Shown: positions 1-7,594 of the stretch, one piece after another
Layout of the letters: every line of letters starts with the position of its first letter
How positions within the stretch are numbered: position 1 is the first letter of the stretch
Assembly: GCA_000227505.4 (NCBI GenBank)
Contig: AGIF02000001.1
Location: 2,314,035 to 2,378,034, forward strand
DNA length: 64,000 nt
Origin: a gamma proteobacterium HIMB55
GTDB taxonomy: Bacteria; Pseudomonadota; Gammaproteobacteria; Pseudomonadales; Halieaceae
Direction of reading: 5' to 3'
Program-made: the position numbers and the translations under genes
The notes under the pieces: model-generated
What the model was told of the DNA's origin: nothing
The model's database searches: none
What the model saw: only the letters and a program-made list of their open reading frames with translations

Positions 1-41
1 GCTTCGCTGTGCAATCCGATTTCGAGACCCGCGCTCACGGT

Positions 42-764
42 TTAGGCCAGTTTAAATTCAGCCATAGCCTCGTAATGCCCCTGCATGCGCGATGCCAGCG
101 CTTGGTCGACTGGGTCCAGCAAAGGTGCTTCGGTCGAGGGCGCTGCGAAACTTGTCGACGCCTCGACCACACCATACCAGTGCGGTGCCCATACGCCATC
201 GCTTGAGCGGGTGCCAGCCGGCCAATGAGTCATTGCACCGTCGATCCATGGCACCCCAAGCACTTCACACAATATTCGCAAAACGCCTTCGGGGTTCGCG
301 AGCACATCCGCGCTGTCCAAAACGGGTGGTCGCTCGCCCACAATTGCGGATACCTCGTCATAAAGCTCTCGCTGACGAACAATGCCAATATCATCCTCGG
401 TGACCGACGGCATCTTTTGACGATAGGAGGCAATCACTCGAGCGGGTGAGCGAATAAGAAAGACATGCTTTGCCTCGCTGACCCAGCTGAGATCGATCCC
501 GCGAGGCATGTGGTGCGTCATGTGTTTTTCGTATTGAAGCGAGTGATTTTGCGCAGCGCGCAAATGCGCCTCAACGCCCTCGCGAGTCCGCGGCTGACTG
601 GCAATAACTGCGTCTCGCATCGGATGCTGCGCACCTGACTCGAGTAGATAGCAACCATAAAACGGTTCATCAAACACGCAGCAATCAGGGCGCGATTCCC
701 AGGCACGCATCATTGCGGTTGATATGTTTCTGGGGCCAGACCAGCCCGCGATCCGAATGGTCAT
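42..764 (-). CDS. Small sulfotransferase-like P-loop protein (Sulfotransfer_5 type)
   Basis: A 240-residue soluble protein with no signal peptide. The N-terminal segment reads as a sulfotransferase 5'-phosphosulfate loop (GWSGPRNISTAMM, residues 8-20), followed by a conserved DEPFY (about 32-36). A later IRSPARVIASY resembles the 3'-phosphate (PAPS) binding segment. This matches the family I know from proteins often annotated as branched-chain-aminotransferase-like; the acceptor substrate is unknown. The ATG lies 1 nt beyond the stop of the upstream class IV aminotransferase, so the two are almost certainly translated together. A paralogue occurs at 11212-11955. Sulfotransferase fold: fairly sure. 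Actual sulfotransfer: inferred. Confidence 0.8.
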   Translation of the reverse strand: MTIRIAGWSGPRNISTAMMRAWESRPDCCVFDEPFYGCYLLESGAQHPMRDAVIASQPRTREGVEAHLRAAQNHSLQYEKHMTHHMPRGIDLSWVSEAKHVFLIRSPARVIASYRQKMPSVTEDDIGIVRQRELYDEVSAIVGERPPVLDSADVLANPEGVLRILCEVLGVPWIDGAMTHWPAGTRSSDGVWAPHWYGVVEASTSFAAPSTEAPLLDPVDQALASRMQGHYEAMAEFKLA

Positions 765-765
765 C

Positions 766-1698
766 TCAGCGACTGCGGTTGCCTGCTAGCTGGCTCTCTG
801 ATGCAACGAGTTCCTTGTAGAGCCCCTGAAGTCGATCAACCATTGGCCCGCGCTGTGTGTGAGTGAGCGTTCGCCCATCCACCTCGAAGACCGGCGTAAG
901 GCCCGCGAAGGTTCCCGTCACAAAGGCTTCGTCTGCACCGTAAACCTGCATGAGAGAAAAGTTCTTCTCGTAGACGGGAATACCGTTGGCTTTACAGACG
1001 TTGATCACGTTCCGACGCGTAATGCCGTCTAGGCAGTAATCACCCGACGATGTCCAAACTTCGCCGTCCCTTACGATAAAAAAGTGCGTCGAGTTACAGG
1101 TTGCAACATGACCGTGAGGGTCGAGCATAAGTGCCTCGTCGTAACCAGCCTTGGCCGCCTGGATGCACCCGAAAATGCAATTCAATTTCGAGTGGCTGTT
1201 GATCCGCGGATCTTGAACGTCGGCATAACCCCGGCGCGTATAGACGGTGTAGAGCCGAACGCCCCGATCGTTCAGACTGGGATCTGGTTCCTTATATTCA
1301 GGAATGATGACAATGGTTGGACCACCAATGGTGACCGCAGGATCCTGATACGGCGTGGATTTAACACCGCGAGTCACCATGAGTCTGATGTGAACATGGT
1401 CAGTCATGTCGTTTGCCGCGAGGGTGTCAAACAATCGTATAGCGAGCGCGTCTTGTGTGATTTCCATGTCAAGGTCGAGCGCTTTCGCACCTTCCCAAAG
1501 CCGCTTTAAATGCGTGTCGAGAAACGGAATGGCGCCGTCGTGTACGCGTAGACCTTCCCAAATGCCGTCTCCAAGAATGAAACCACTGTCAAAAACAGAG
1601 ACGGTCGCTTGCTCTCGTGGGACGAGATCGCCATTGATATTGATCAAAATAGATTGGTTGCGAACATCGGGGGCGTATGTGTGAGTGCTATTGGCCAT
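766..1698 (-). CDS. Class IV PLP aminotransferase (branched-chain/D-amino-acid type)
   Basis: A 310-residue fold-type IV aminotransferase, expected to move an amino group between a branched-chain (or D-) amino acid and a 2-oxo acid with PLP. Visible family features are the N-terminal NGDLVPREQATVSVFDSG segment, the PLP-lysine neighbourhood NSHSKLNC, the EALMLDPHGHVATC strand and a C-terminal FVTGTFAGLTPV. The reading frame is open to 1821, but I start at the ATG at 1698 because AGGAG sits 7 nt upstream and the family homology begins just after it. The gene is coupled (1-nt gap) to the small sulfotransferase-like gene. Whether it is IlvE proper or a specialised paralogue cannot be decided from sequence alone. 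Confidence 0.85.
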   Translation of the reverse strand: MANSTHTYAPDVRNQSILININGDLVPREQATVSVFDSGFILGDGIWEGLRVHDGAIPFLDTHLKRLWEGAKALDLDMEITQDALAIRLFDTLAANDMTDHVHIRLMVTRGVKSTPYQDPAVTIGGPTIVIIPEYKEPDPSLNDRGVRLYTVYTRRGYADVQDPRINSHSKLNCIFGCIQAAKAGYDEALMLDPHGHVATCNSTHFFIVRDGEVWTSSGDYCLDGITRRNVINVCKANGIPVYEKNFSLMQVYGADEAFVTGTFAGLTPVFEVDGRTLTHTQRGPMVDRLQGLYKELVASESQLAGNRSR

Positions 1699-2002
1699 GC
1701 CGTTACTCCTAAAGCGATCCTGAAAGTCTGCTGATAGCGCCTCTCGATAGCAACAAAATATCGATGACGGCATAACAAAAATGAACGAAAAATCTGACGA
1801 ATTGGCGCGCCTTGAAAACAAGGCTTAGTGGGTCCGAAAAGCTTGATTCAGGCCGATCTCCGGCAGGTAACCATAGTTCATCCCGTCGAAAGTCCCAGTC
1901 GTCGAATTTAACTCACTCCGCCGGGAAGCCCTATGAGATAACAAGCTCGGATTTCTCCCACTATTTTAATTTTAATACCGAGATCAGTAACAGGATTTAA
2001 TT
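1699..2002. other. Divergent intergenic region
   Basis: About 300 nt between the divergent aminotransferase and FAS1 lipoprotein genes. It must hold both promoters and both ribosome-binding sites: AGGAG for the aminotransferase and AGGA about 7 nt before the FAS1 ATG. The part nearest the FAS1 gene becomes AT-rich around 1960-1980. I checked by eye for riboswitch cores (cyclic-di-GMP, cobalamin) and found nothing convincing. Confidence 0.6.
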
Positions 2003-5000
2003 ATGAATTCCATGACACGGATCATATCCCGCGCGCTAGCAGTGAGCCTGCTAGTTTTAGTAGCGGCGTGTTCAGACAGCTCTGACGGCATCCTCTACAA
2101 AGATGACCTGCCAACAGCCGCTGCGCCTGAAGCACCCGCACCCGCTCCCGGCCCTGGCAACATTGTAGAAGTTGCTACCGAAGCTGGTGATTTCCCAACC
2201 TTGCTTGCCGCGGTAGAAGCAGCGGGTCTGGTCGATGCACTCTCTGACGACAGTGCCTCGCTCACTGTGTTTGCGCCTACAGAAGCCGCTTTTGCAGCAC
2301 TCCCAGAAGGCGCACTGGATTCGCTATTAGCGGATCCTGATGCACTCGCGGGTGTACTGACCTATCACGTTCTGGGCAGTGCGGTGACTGTTAACCAAGC
2401 CGCTGATCTCGCAGGCTCCACCGTTGAAACGCTCAACGGCGGAAAAGTAGCGATCACCGTTCGTGACGATGACTATGTCTACATCAACCTCGCGCAGGTT
2501 GTGTCATACGACATCGAAGCGTCCAACGGCATCATTCACGTCATCGATGCGGTTTTGCTACCGCCCGATCTGACGCCGTCTGAAATGACAATTGCTGAGA
2601 TTGCGTCATCAAACGAAGACTTTGAAACACTGGTCGCTGCTGCGACTGCTGCGAATCTCGTTGGTACGTTGAATGATCCTGAAGCATCACTCACCGTGTT
2701 TGCGCCAACCGATGCTGCTTTTGAAGCGCTCGGCGAGTCGACGCTAAACTACTTGCTCAACAACCTCGATGACCTCGAGAGCACCCTGCTCTACCACGTC
2801 GTTGCAGGCGCGGGCCTGTCTTCGATCGATGCGATTGCTGCAACGGGCAGCTCAATCGAAATGGCCAACGGTGATGAGGCAATGATCTCGCTCGGCGATT
2901 CAGGCCTCATGATCAACATGTCGAACATCGTCACAACAGACATCGTTGCGTCGAACGGCATCATCCACGTGATCGATACCGTTCTTGATGCGCCCAGCGT
3001 TGAAGCTGCGCCACTAGCCGTAACGCTTTCGGCGAATGGTGGTTTCTCAACATTGTCTGGCTTGATTGAGGACGCAGGTCTCACCGAGACATTGATGGAT
3101 CCCAATGCGAACGTAACCGTATTTGCGCCTACCGACGACGCCTTTGCTCAGATGAAGCGACTTGGCGTCTTCACCAAGTTGTCTGGCAGCGTAACAGCTG
3201 ACTTCACGACAGGTGCGTTCGACGGTTCAGGCGCTATTGCAGACGCTGAAACAGAGACCTACACCTTCCCAACAGGGGCGCAGGACTGGGCTGGCTTTGC
3301 TAACAACGCCGACATCTATCCGCTCTCTTTCTCAGAAGGTGGCAGCATTACCTTCACAGCGTCTGCGGCTACACCGACTAACGTTCGGTTCCGCTTCGAG
3401 GCGAACCCTTATCCAAATACAGAGCCTTCTTACAACACTGAAAACGTGTTGGTAGATAGCGCTGAGGCTAAGGAGTACACCATTGAAATCCCATCGCAGG
3501 GTGATCAAACGTTCAACTCGTTCCTCATGTACGTTGTTGAGCGCGATCAGCCCGTTATGGTGACTAATGTTGTCGTCAATGCAGGTCCTGCAGAAGAGCC
3601 TGTTGACGAAGATCTTGTAAACCTCCTCACCTATCACGTTTACGGTGACACGGTGCTCGCTGCGGATGCAGTTGCACTTGCGGGTAACTCAATCGAGATG
3701 CTCAACGGTGAGACGGCAGCACTGTCTGTTGACGGTGATGGCAACCTACTCATTAACGACGCTCGTGTAACCACTGCTGACATCGTAACCAGCAATGGTG
3801 TTATCCATGCGATTAACAAGGTGCTATCACTTCCTGGTGACGCAACATCTATGGTCGCCGACTTCACCACTGGTGCATTTGATGGCTCAGGTGCGATTGC
3901 AGATGCTGAAACCGAGACCTACACCTTCCCAACGGGTGCGCAGGACTGGGCTGGCTTTGCTAACAACGCCGACATCTACCCTCTCTCTTTCCCAGAGGGT
4001 GGCAGCATTACCTTCACAGCGTCTGCGGCTACACCGACTAACGTTCGGTTCCGCTTTGAGGCAAACCCTTATCCAAACACAGAACCGTCGTATGACACCG
4101 AGTACGTGTTGATCGACAGCGCTGAAGCGAAGGAATACACGATTGAAATCCCATCGCAGGGTGATCAAACCTTCAACTCGTTCCTCATGTACGTTGTGGA
4201 GCGCGATCAGCCCGTCATGGTGACGAATGTTGTCATTACATCTGGCACCGTCGAAGAGCCAGAGCCAGCTCCAGAGACAGGTGGTTCAATTGTCTTCTCC
4301 GGTGTGTTCGGCGGATCAGTTGTGGACCTTGAGACAAACACCTACACCGTGCCTGCGGGTTCTGAGGCTTGGGCAGGCTTTGCTAACGAGGACACAACGG
4401 TTTATCCGTTCACGTTTGCTGACGGTGGCCACATCACCTTCACTGCGTCAGCGGCTACACCGACTAATATCCGGTTCCGCTTCGAGAAAGCACCTTACCC
4501 AGATACAGAGCCAGCGTTTGATACTGCGGTAGTGCTTATCGATAGCAGCACGCCTAAGGAATACACCGTGGAATTTGATTCACAGGGTGACAACACGTTC
4601 AGCTCGTTCCTGATGTACATCAGCGAGCAGGACAGCCCTGTTGTTCTGACGGATGTCACAGTGAACCAAGGTGCTGCCGCAGCGGCGGGTGGTTCAATTG
4701 TCTTCTCCGGTGTGTTCGGCGGATCAGTTGTGGACCTTGAGACAAACACCTATACCGTGCCTGCGGGTTCTGAGGCTTGGGCAGGCTTTGCTAACGAGGA
4801 CACAACGGTTTATCCGTTTGAATTTGCGAACGGAGGTTCGATCACCTTTACTGCGTCAGCGGCAGCAACAACAACAGTGCGGTTTAGGTTTGAAAAGAAC
4901 CCCTATCCCGATACGGAGCCATCGTTTGATACCTCCACGGTAACAATCGACAGCGACACCGCAACGGAATACACCGTGGAATTTGATTCACAGGGTGCAA

Positions 5001-5083
5001 ATACCTTCAGCTCGTTCCTGTTCTACATCACCGAGCAGGACAGTCCAGTTGTTATGACAGATGTCGTGGTAACGGCTAATTAA
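2003..5083 (+). CDS. Multidomain FAS1 (fasciclin) lipoprotein with four C-terminal beta-rich modules
   Basis: A 1026-residue secreted lipoprotein. The signal peptide ends in a lipobox with Cys23 (VAAC), followed by a Pro/Ala linker. FAS1-1 covers about 52-190 and FAS1-2 about 195-332; both show the H1-type TVFAPT and the H2-type YHV and NGIIHVID motifs. A third FAS1 starts near 338 but is interrupted after FAPTDDAFAQM by a roughly 130-residue module (399-528), then resumes at LLTYHV and ends near 616. The same module follows at 619-748, and two diverged copies lie at about 760-890 and 896-1026. The modules are rich in Thr, Ser and aromatics (AGFAN, ITFTASAA, RFRFE, PYPxTEP) and look like beta-sandwiches, perhaps carbohydrate-binding modules such as those attached to marine glycoside hydrolases; that resemblance is from memory. 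Likely role: surface adhesion or glycan binding. Transcription probably ends at the hairpin at 5101. Confidence 0.88.
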   Translation: MNSMTRIISRALAVSLLVLVAACSDSSDGILYKDDLPTAAAPEAPAPAPGPGNIVEVATEAGDFPTLLAAVEAAGLVDALSDDSASLTVFAPTEAAFAALPEGALDSLLADPDALAGVLTYHVLGSAVTVNQAADLAGSTVETLNGGKVAITVRDDDYVYINLAQVVSYDIEASNGIIHVIDAVLLPPDLTPSEMTIAEIASSNEDFETLVAAATAANLVGTLNDPEASLTVFAPTDAAFEALGESTLNYLLNNLDDLESTLLYHVVAGAGLSSIDAIAATGSSIEMANGDEAMISLGDSGLMINMSNIVTTDIVASNGIIHVIDTVLDAPSVEAAPLAVTLSANGGFSTLSGLIEDAGLTETLMDPNANVTVFAPTDDAFAQMKRLGVFTKLSGSVTADFTTGAFDGSGAIADAETETYTFPTGAQDWAGFANNADIYPLSFSEGGSITFTASAATPTNVRFRFEANPYPNTEPSYNTENVLVDSAEAKEYTIEIPSQGDQTFNSFLMYVVERDQPVMVTNVVVNAGPAEEPVDEDLVNLLTYHVYGDTVLAADAVALAGNSIEMLNGETAALSVDGDGNLLINDARVTTADIVTSNGVIHAINKVLSLPGDATSMVADFTTGAFDGSGAIADAETETYTFPTGAQDWAGFANNADIYPLSFPEGGSITFTASAATPTNVRFRFEANPYPNTEPSYDTEYVLIDSAEAKEYTIEIPSQGDQTFNSFLMYVVERDQPVMVTNVVITSGTVEEPEPAPETGGSIVFSGVFGGSVVDLETNTYTVPAGSEAWAGFANEDTTVYPFTFADGGHITFTASAATPTNIRFRFEKAPYPDTEPAFDTAVVLIDSSTPKEYTVEFDSQGDNTFSSFLMYISEQDSPVVLTDVTVNQGAAAAAGGSIVFSGVFGGSVVDLETNTYTVPAGSEAWAGFANEDTTVYPFEFANGGSITFTASAAATTTVRFRFEKNPYPDTEPSFDTSTVTIDSDTATEYTVEFDSQGANTFSSFLFYITEQDSPVVMTDVVVTAN
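3197..3586 (+). repeat. Intragenic duplicated module, copy A (inside FAS1-3)
   Basis: A 390-bp segment encoding residues 399-528, repeated exactly 660 bp downstream at 3857-4246 with no length difference. By eye the two copies are about nine-tenths identical, with one more diverged patch around 3421-3470. This copy splits a FAS1 domain. Direct tandem-type duplication is seen in the sequence; the direction of copying is unknown. Confidence 0.9.
3857..4246 (+). repeat. Intragenic duplicated module, copy B
   Basis: Second copy of the 390-bp module, encoding residues 619-748 directly after the end of the third FAS1 domain. It is offset by 660 bp from copy A and the same length. The protein segments differ at only a few positions, for example Asn/Asp and Val/Ile changes after PNTEPSY. 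Confidence 0.9.
4280..4410 (+). repeat. 131-bp near-perfect direct repeat, copy 1
   Basis: Start of the third C-terminal module. These 131 bp recur at 4688-4818 with a single synonymous difference (tac/tat). The rest of the two modules is more diverged. Such a sharp block of identity within otherwise diverged modules suggests recent duplication or gene conversion. Confidence 0.92.
4688..4818 (+). repeat. 131-bp near-perfect direct repeat, copy 2
   Basis: Start of the fourth and last module of the FAS1 lipoprotein, offset 408 bp from copy 1. Identity drops sharply after position 4818, where the third module has THF-type and the fourth EF-type coding. Confidence 0.92.
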
Positions 5084-5100
5084 TCAGTAAAGCTCAACGC

Positions 5101-5128
5101 AAGGCGGCCAATGGCCGCCTTTTTTTTG
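5101..5128 (+). terminator. Rho-independent terminator after the FAS1 gene
   Basis: A stem aaggcggcc / ggccgcctt with a 3-nt loop, followed by an uninterrupted run of T, 17 nt after the FAS1 stop codon. A canonical intrinsic terminator. Confidence 0.92.
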
Positions 5129-5236
5129 CCTGTACCTTTCACTTCCTCAACCATTTACTGGTGACAACCGAGGCTTTCATCTACGCTGAGATACTCGATC
5201 CCGTGAACTCCATCAAATAAGAAAAGGCATCACAAA

Positions 5237-5824
5237 ATGAAGTCCACAATCATCATCTTGTTTACGTATGCAGCCTTTTGGTTTTGGTACACGCCCTCAG
5301 GCGGACCACTGACGAACGAGGAAATCCGCTTTTACCTCGATCAGATTGACTCGGACGAGGGCCGCGCGCAGGTTGAGGCCTTTGCTAGAGAAGACACCGG
5401 TCGCTCGTTTTACATGCTCAACGCGCTGGACCTCGATGAGTCACCAGGATCCGTTGAGGGTGCACCTACAGGGGCTGACGGGCAGCAACTTATGGACCTT
5501 TATATGGAACACATGCTCCCCGCACTGTTAGCGCGAGCCAGCCACCCCGCGTTCTTTGGTACAGCTGTTGGCAAGAGCATTGAAGTTGTTGGTGTCGAAA
5601 ATGCAGAAACCTGGGATACAGGCGCCCTGGTACGATATCGAAGTCGCAAGGATTTACTCGATATTGTGACTAACCCTGACTTTCGTGGTCGACACCATTT
5701 CAAGGTCGCTGCCCTAGAAAAAACGATTGCCTACCCAATCGAAACCCCGTTTAACCCAGGCGATCCACGCCTCCTATTTGGGCTGATTGCCGCGCTTTTG
5801 ATATCCCTTTCAATAAGGCGGTGA
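5237..5824 (+). CDS. Small membrane-anchored protein, dimeric alpha/beta-barrel-like
   Basis: A 195-residue protein of unknown function. A hydrophobic N-terminal segment (about 3-18) and a hydrophobic C-terminal segment (about 178-192, ending in basic residues) suggest two membrane anchors with the middle part outside the cytoplasm. The middle contains a RYRSRKDLLDIVTNPDFRGRH stretch that resembles the second half of DUF1330/dimeric alpha+beta barrel proteins, which gives only a fold hint. It begins after a strong terminator, so it has its own promoter. I cannot assign a reaction. Confidence 0.7.
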   Translation: MKSTIIILFTYAAFWFWYTPSGGPLTNEEIRFYLDQIDSDEGRAQVEAFAREDTGRSFYMLNALDLDESPGSVEGAPTGADGQQLMDLYMEHMLPALLARASHPAFFGTAVGKSIEVVGVENAETWDTGALVRYRSRKDLLDIVTNPDFRGRHHFKVAALEKTIAYPIETPFNPGDPRLLFGLIAALLISLSIRR

Positions 5825-5894
5825 GGACACTGGACAGTCTCAAATAACGCGATACGATATGGCATAACTTGTGCCAAAACCTGAGATGAGAATT

Positions 5895-6965
5895 ATGAAA
5901 AAGCGCTACGTCCTCTTCCTTATCATTCTCGTTATCGTCGCCGGCGGCTACAGTCAGCGCGATACTCTGGTGACGCGCTTGCTGCAGACCGGCATCGATC
6001 GACAGTTCGCCTCATCAACCATCGAATCCTTAGGCGATGGACTCCACGTCGCCTTATGCGGAGCAGGCTCACCACTCCCCGCACCTAAGGCATCGGGGCC
6101 TTGTGTTGCTGTCATCGCTAATGGCGAGCTGTATGTCGTTGATGTCGGCACTGATAGCCCTCGCAACTTGGCGCGTATGGGATGGGCTGCTTCAGCGCTT
6201 GAAGGTGTTTTCATTACGCACTTCCACTCTGATCATATCGATGGACTCGGCGAGCTAATGACACTTCGCTGGGCAGGTGGCAGCTTTGAATCGCCACTCC
6301 CCGTTTACGGTCCAACGGGCATTGAGCGTGTCGTCGGCGGCTTCAATGAGGCGTACGCGCAAGATTTTATCTATCGCCAAGCGCACCACGGTGATTCGGT
6401 CGCACCGCTAAAAGCTGCGGGCGGCTCCCCCAAGCCATTTACAAAACCTGCCAAAGGTCAAACGGCGACGCTGGTCGATAAAGGCGACCTGAAAATTGAA
6501 GCTTTCTCAGTGACTCACACACCTGTTGAACCCGCAGTTGGGTACCGATTTACCTACAAAGGTCGAACCGTGGTCATTACGGGCGACACCATCAAGGACC
6601 AAAATATTGTCCAAATGTCTCGCGGTGTGGACCTGCTTGTTCATGAAGCGCTCGCAGATAATCTCGTCGGGCTCATCAACGAAGGCGCAAGACGCAACAA
6701 CCTGACAAATATGATGAAGATCACTCACGACATCCCCGACTATCACGCAACACCAATGGATGCTGCGGAGACGGCAGCGGAAGCAGGGGTCGGTCATTTG
6801 CTCTACTACCACATTGTCCCAGCGCTTCTCGTTCCTGGTCAGGAGCCCCTCTTCCTGAATGGCGCAGAGGATGTCTTTGAAGATTTCACCATCGGCTACG
6901 ATGGCGTTGCCTTTAGCCTTCCGGCCAATAGCGATGAGATCATCCAAATCAGTGACGGGCTATAA
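5895..6965 (+). CDS. MBL-fold metallohydrolase with N-terminal membrane anchor/signal (RNase Z/arylsulfatase-like)
   Basis: A metallo-beta-lactamase-fold hydrolase of about 356 residues. A basic then hydrophobic N-terminus (KKRYVLFLIILVIVAGG) indicates export or membrane anchoring. The zinc-binding motif THFHSDHIDG is complete. Further ligands are visible in VTHTPVEPAVG, the Asp of ITGDT and a late His in YYHIVP. The order resembles the RNase Z/arylsulfatase-like branch, but an exported enzyme is more likely to cut a small ester than tRNA. The frame is open from 5871; I prefer the ATG at 5895, which has GAGATGAG just upstream and places the signal sequence at the extreme N-terminus. ATGs at 5886 and 5871 are alternatives. 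Confidence 0.82.
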   Translation: MKKRYVLFLIILVIVAGGYSQRDTLVTRLLQTGIDRQFASSTIESLGDGLHVALCGAGSPLPAPKASGPCVAVIANGELYVVDVGTDSPRNLARMGWAASALEGVFITHFHSDHIDGLGELMTLRWAGGSFESPLPVYGPTGIERVVGGFNEAYAQDFIYRQAHHGDSVAPLKAAGGSPKPFTKPAKGQTATLVDKGDLKIEAFSVTHTPVEPAVGYRFTYKGRTVVITGDTIKDQNIVQMSRGVDLLVHEALADNLVGLINEGARRNNLTNMMKITHDIPDYHATPMDAAETAAEAGVGHLLYYHIVPALLVPGQEPLFLNGAEDVFEDFTIGYDGVAFSLPANSDEIIQISDGL

Positions 6966-7064
6966 CCACCGTCAACGTGAATAAATAAAAGAATCGCCTT
7001 CACAAGAAGAGCAAAGAAGTTAACAGTGGGAGCGGATAACAATAACAAACCATAGAGGATCGAC

Positions 7065-7475
7065 ATGACGCATTCACACCCCGCGATCAAAGCTCATCTT
7101 ACGTCGATTAATTGCGCTCAGAACGGCGAGAAAGAAAACTGGCTTGCGCTGTTTGCAGAAGATGCGATCTTGCATGACCCTGTGGGGCCATCACCGCATG
7201 ACCCCACGGGTGAAGGTTTCCGTGGGAAGGAACGACTGGAGGCTTTTTGGGATACGATGATAGGTCCGAGCAATACCCAAATTGTCTCGCACCAACAAAT
7301 TGCGTCGGGGCCTAATGATTGCGCCTGCATTGCCACTGCCACCAACACATTGAGTGACGATCTGAGTATCAAAATCGAGATGGTTGTCGCTTACCGCGTT
7401 GACGATGCGGGGCTAATCACATCCCTACAGGCATTCTGGGACCAAGAGGCGATTGCGAAACAACTTGGCTTGTAA
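7065..7475 (+). CDS. NTF2-like/SnoaL-like nuclear transport factor 2 family protein
   Basis: A 136-residue cytoplasmic protein with the layout of the SnoaL/NTF2-like superfamily: an N-terminal helix, WLALFAEDAILHDPVG (a typical segment after the first helices), an F(R/W)GKE-type loop (GFRGKERLEAFW) and a final strand pair with a buried aromatic (LQAFWDQEAI). Members are ketosteroid-isomerase-like enzymes, cyclases or binding proteins. No substrate can be named. GAGG lies 8 nt before the ATG. It sits upstream of two acyl-CoA dehydrogenases on the same strand, so a role in lipid or steroid-like degradation is possible but inferred. Confidence 0.8.
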   Translation: MTHSHPAIKAHLTSINCAQNGEKENWLALFAEDAILHDPVGPSPHDPTGEGFRGKERLEAFWDTMIGPSNTQIVSHQQIASGPNDCACIATATNTLSDDLSIKIEMVVAYRVDDAGLITSLQAFWDQEAIAKQLGL

Positions 7476-7594
7476 CTAGGGCCACGAAACACGCAAGCAA
7501 GACCATGCATCCATAACAAAAACCGCAGTGTTTCTCACAACCGGATTCGGTTAGCATCACTGCGCAAAAGAAAAAGTAAATCGAGGGCAGGAAA

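Noticed and set aside
1699-2002. Possible riboswitch in the leader of the FAS1 gene
   Set aside because: Short GC-rich inverted segments are present but no conserved core of a known riboswitch can be read.
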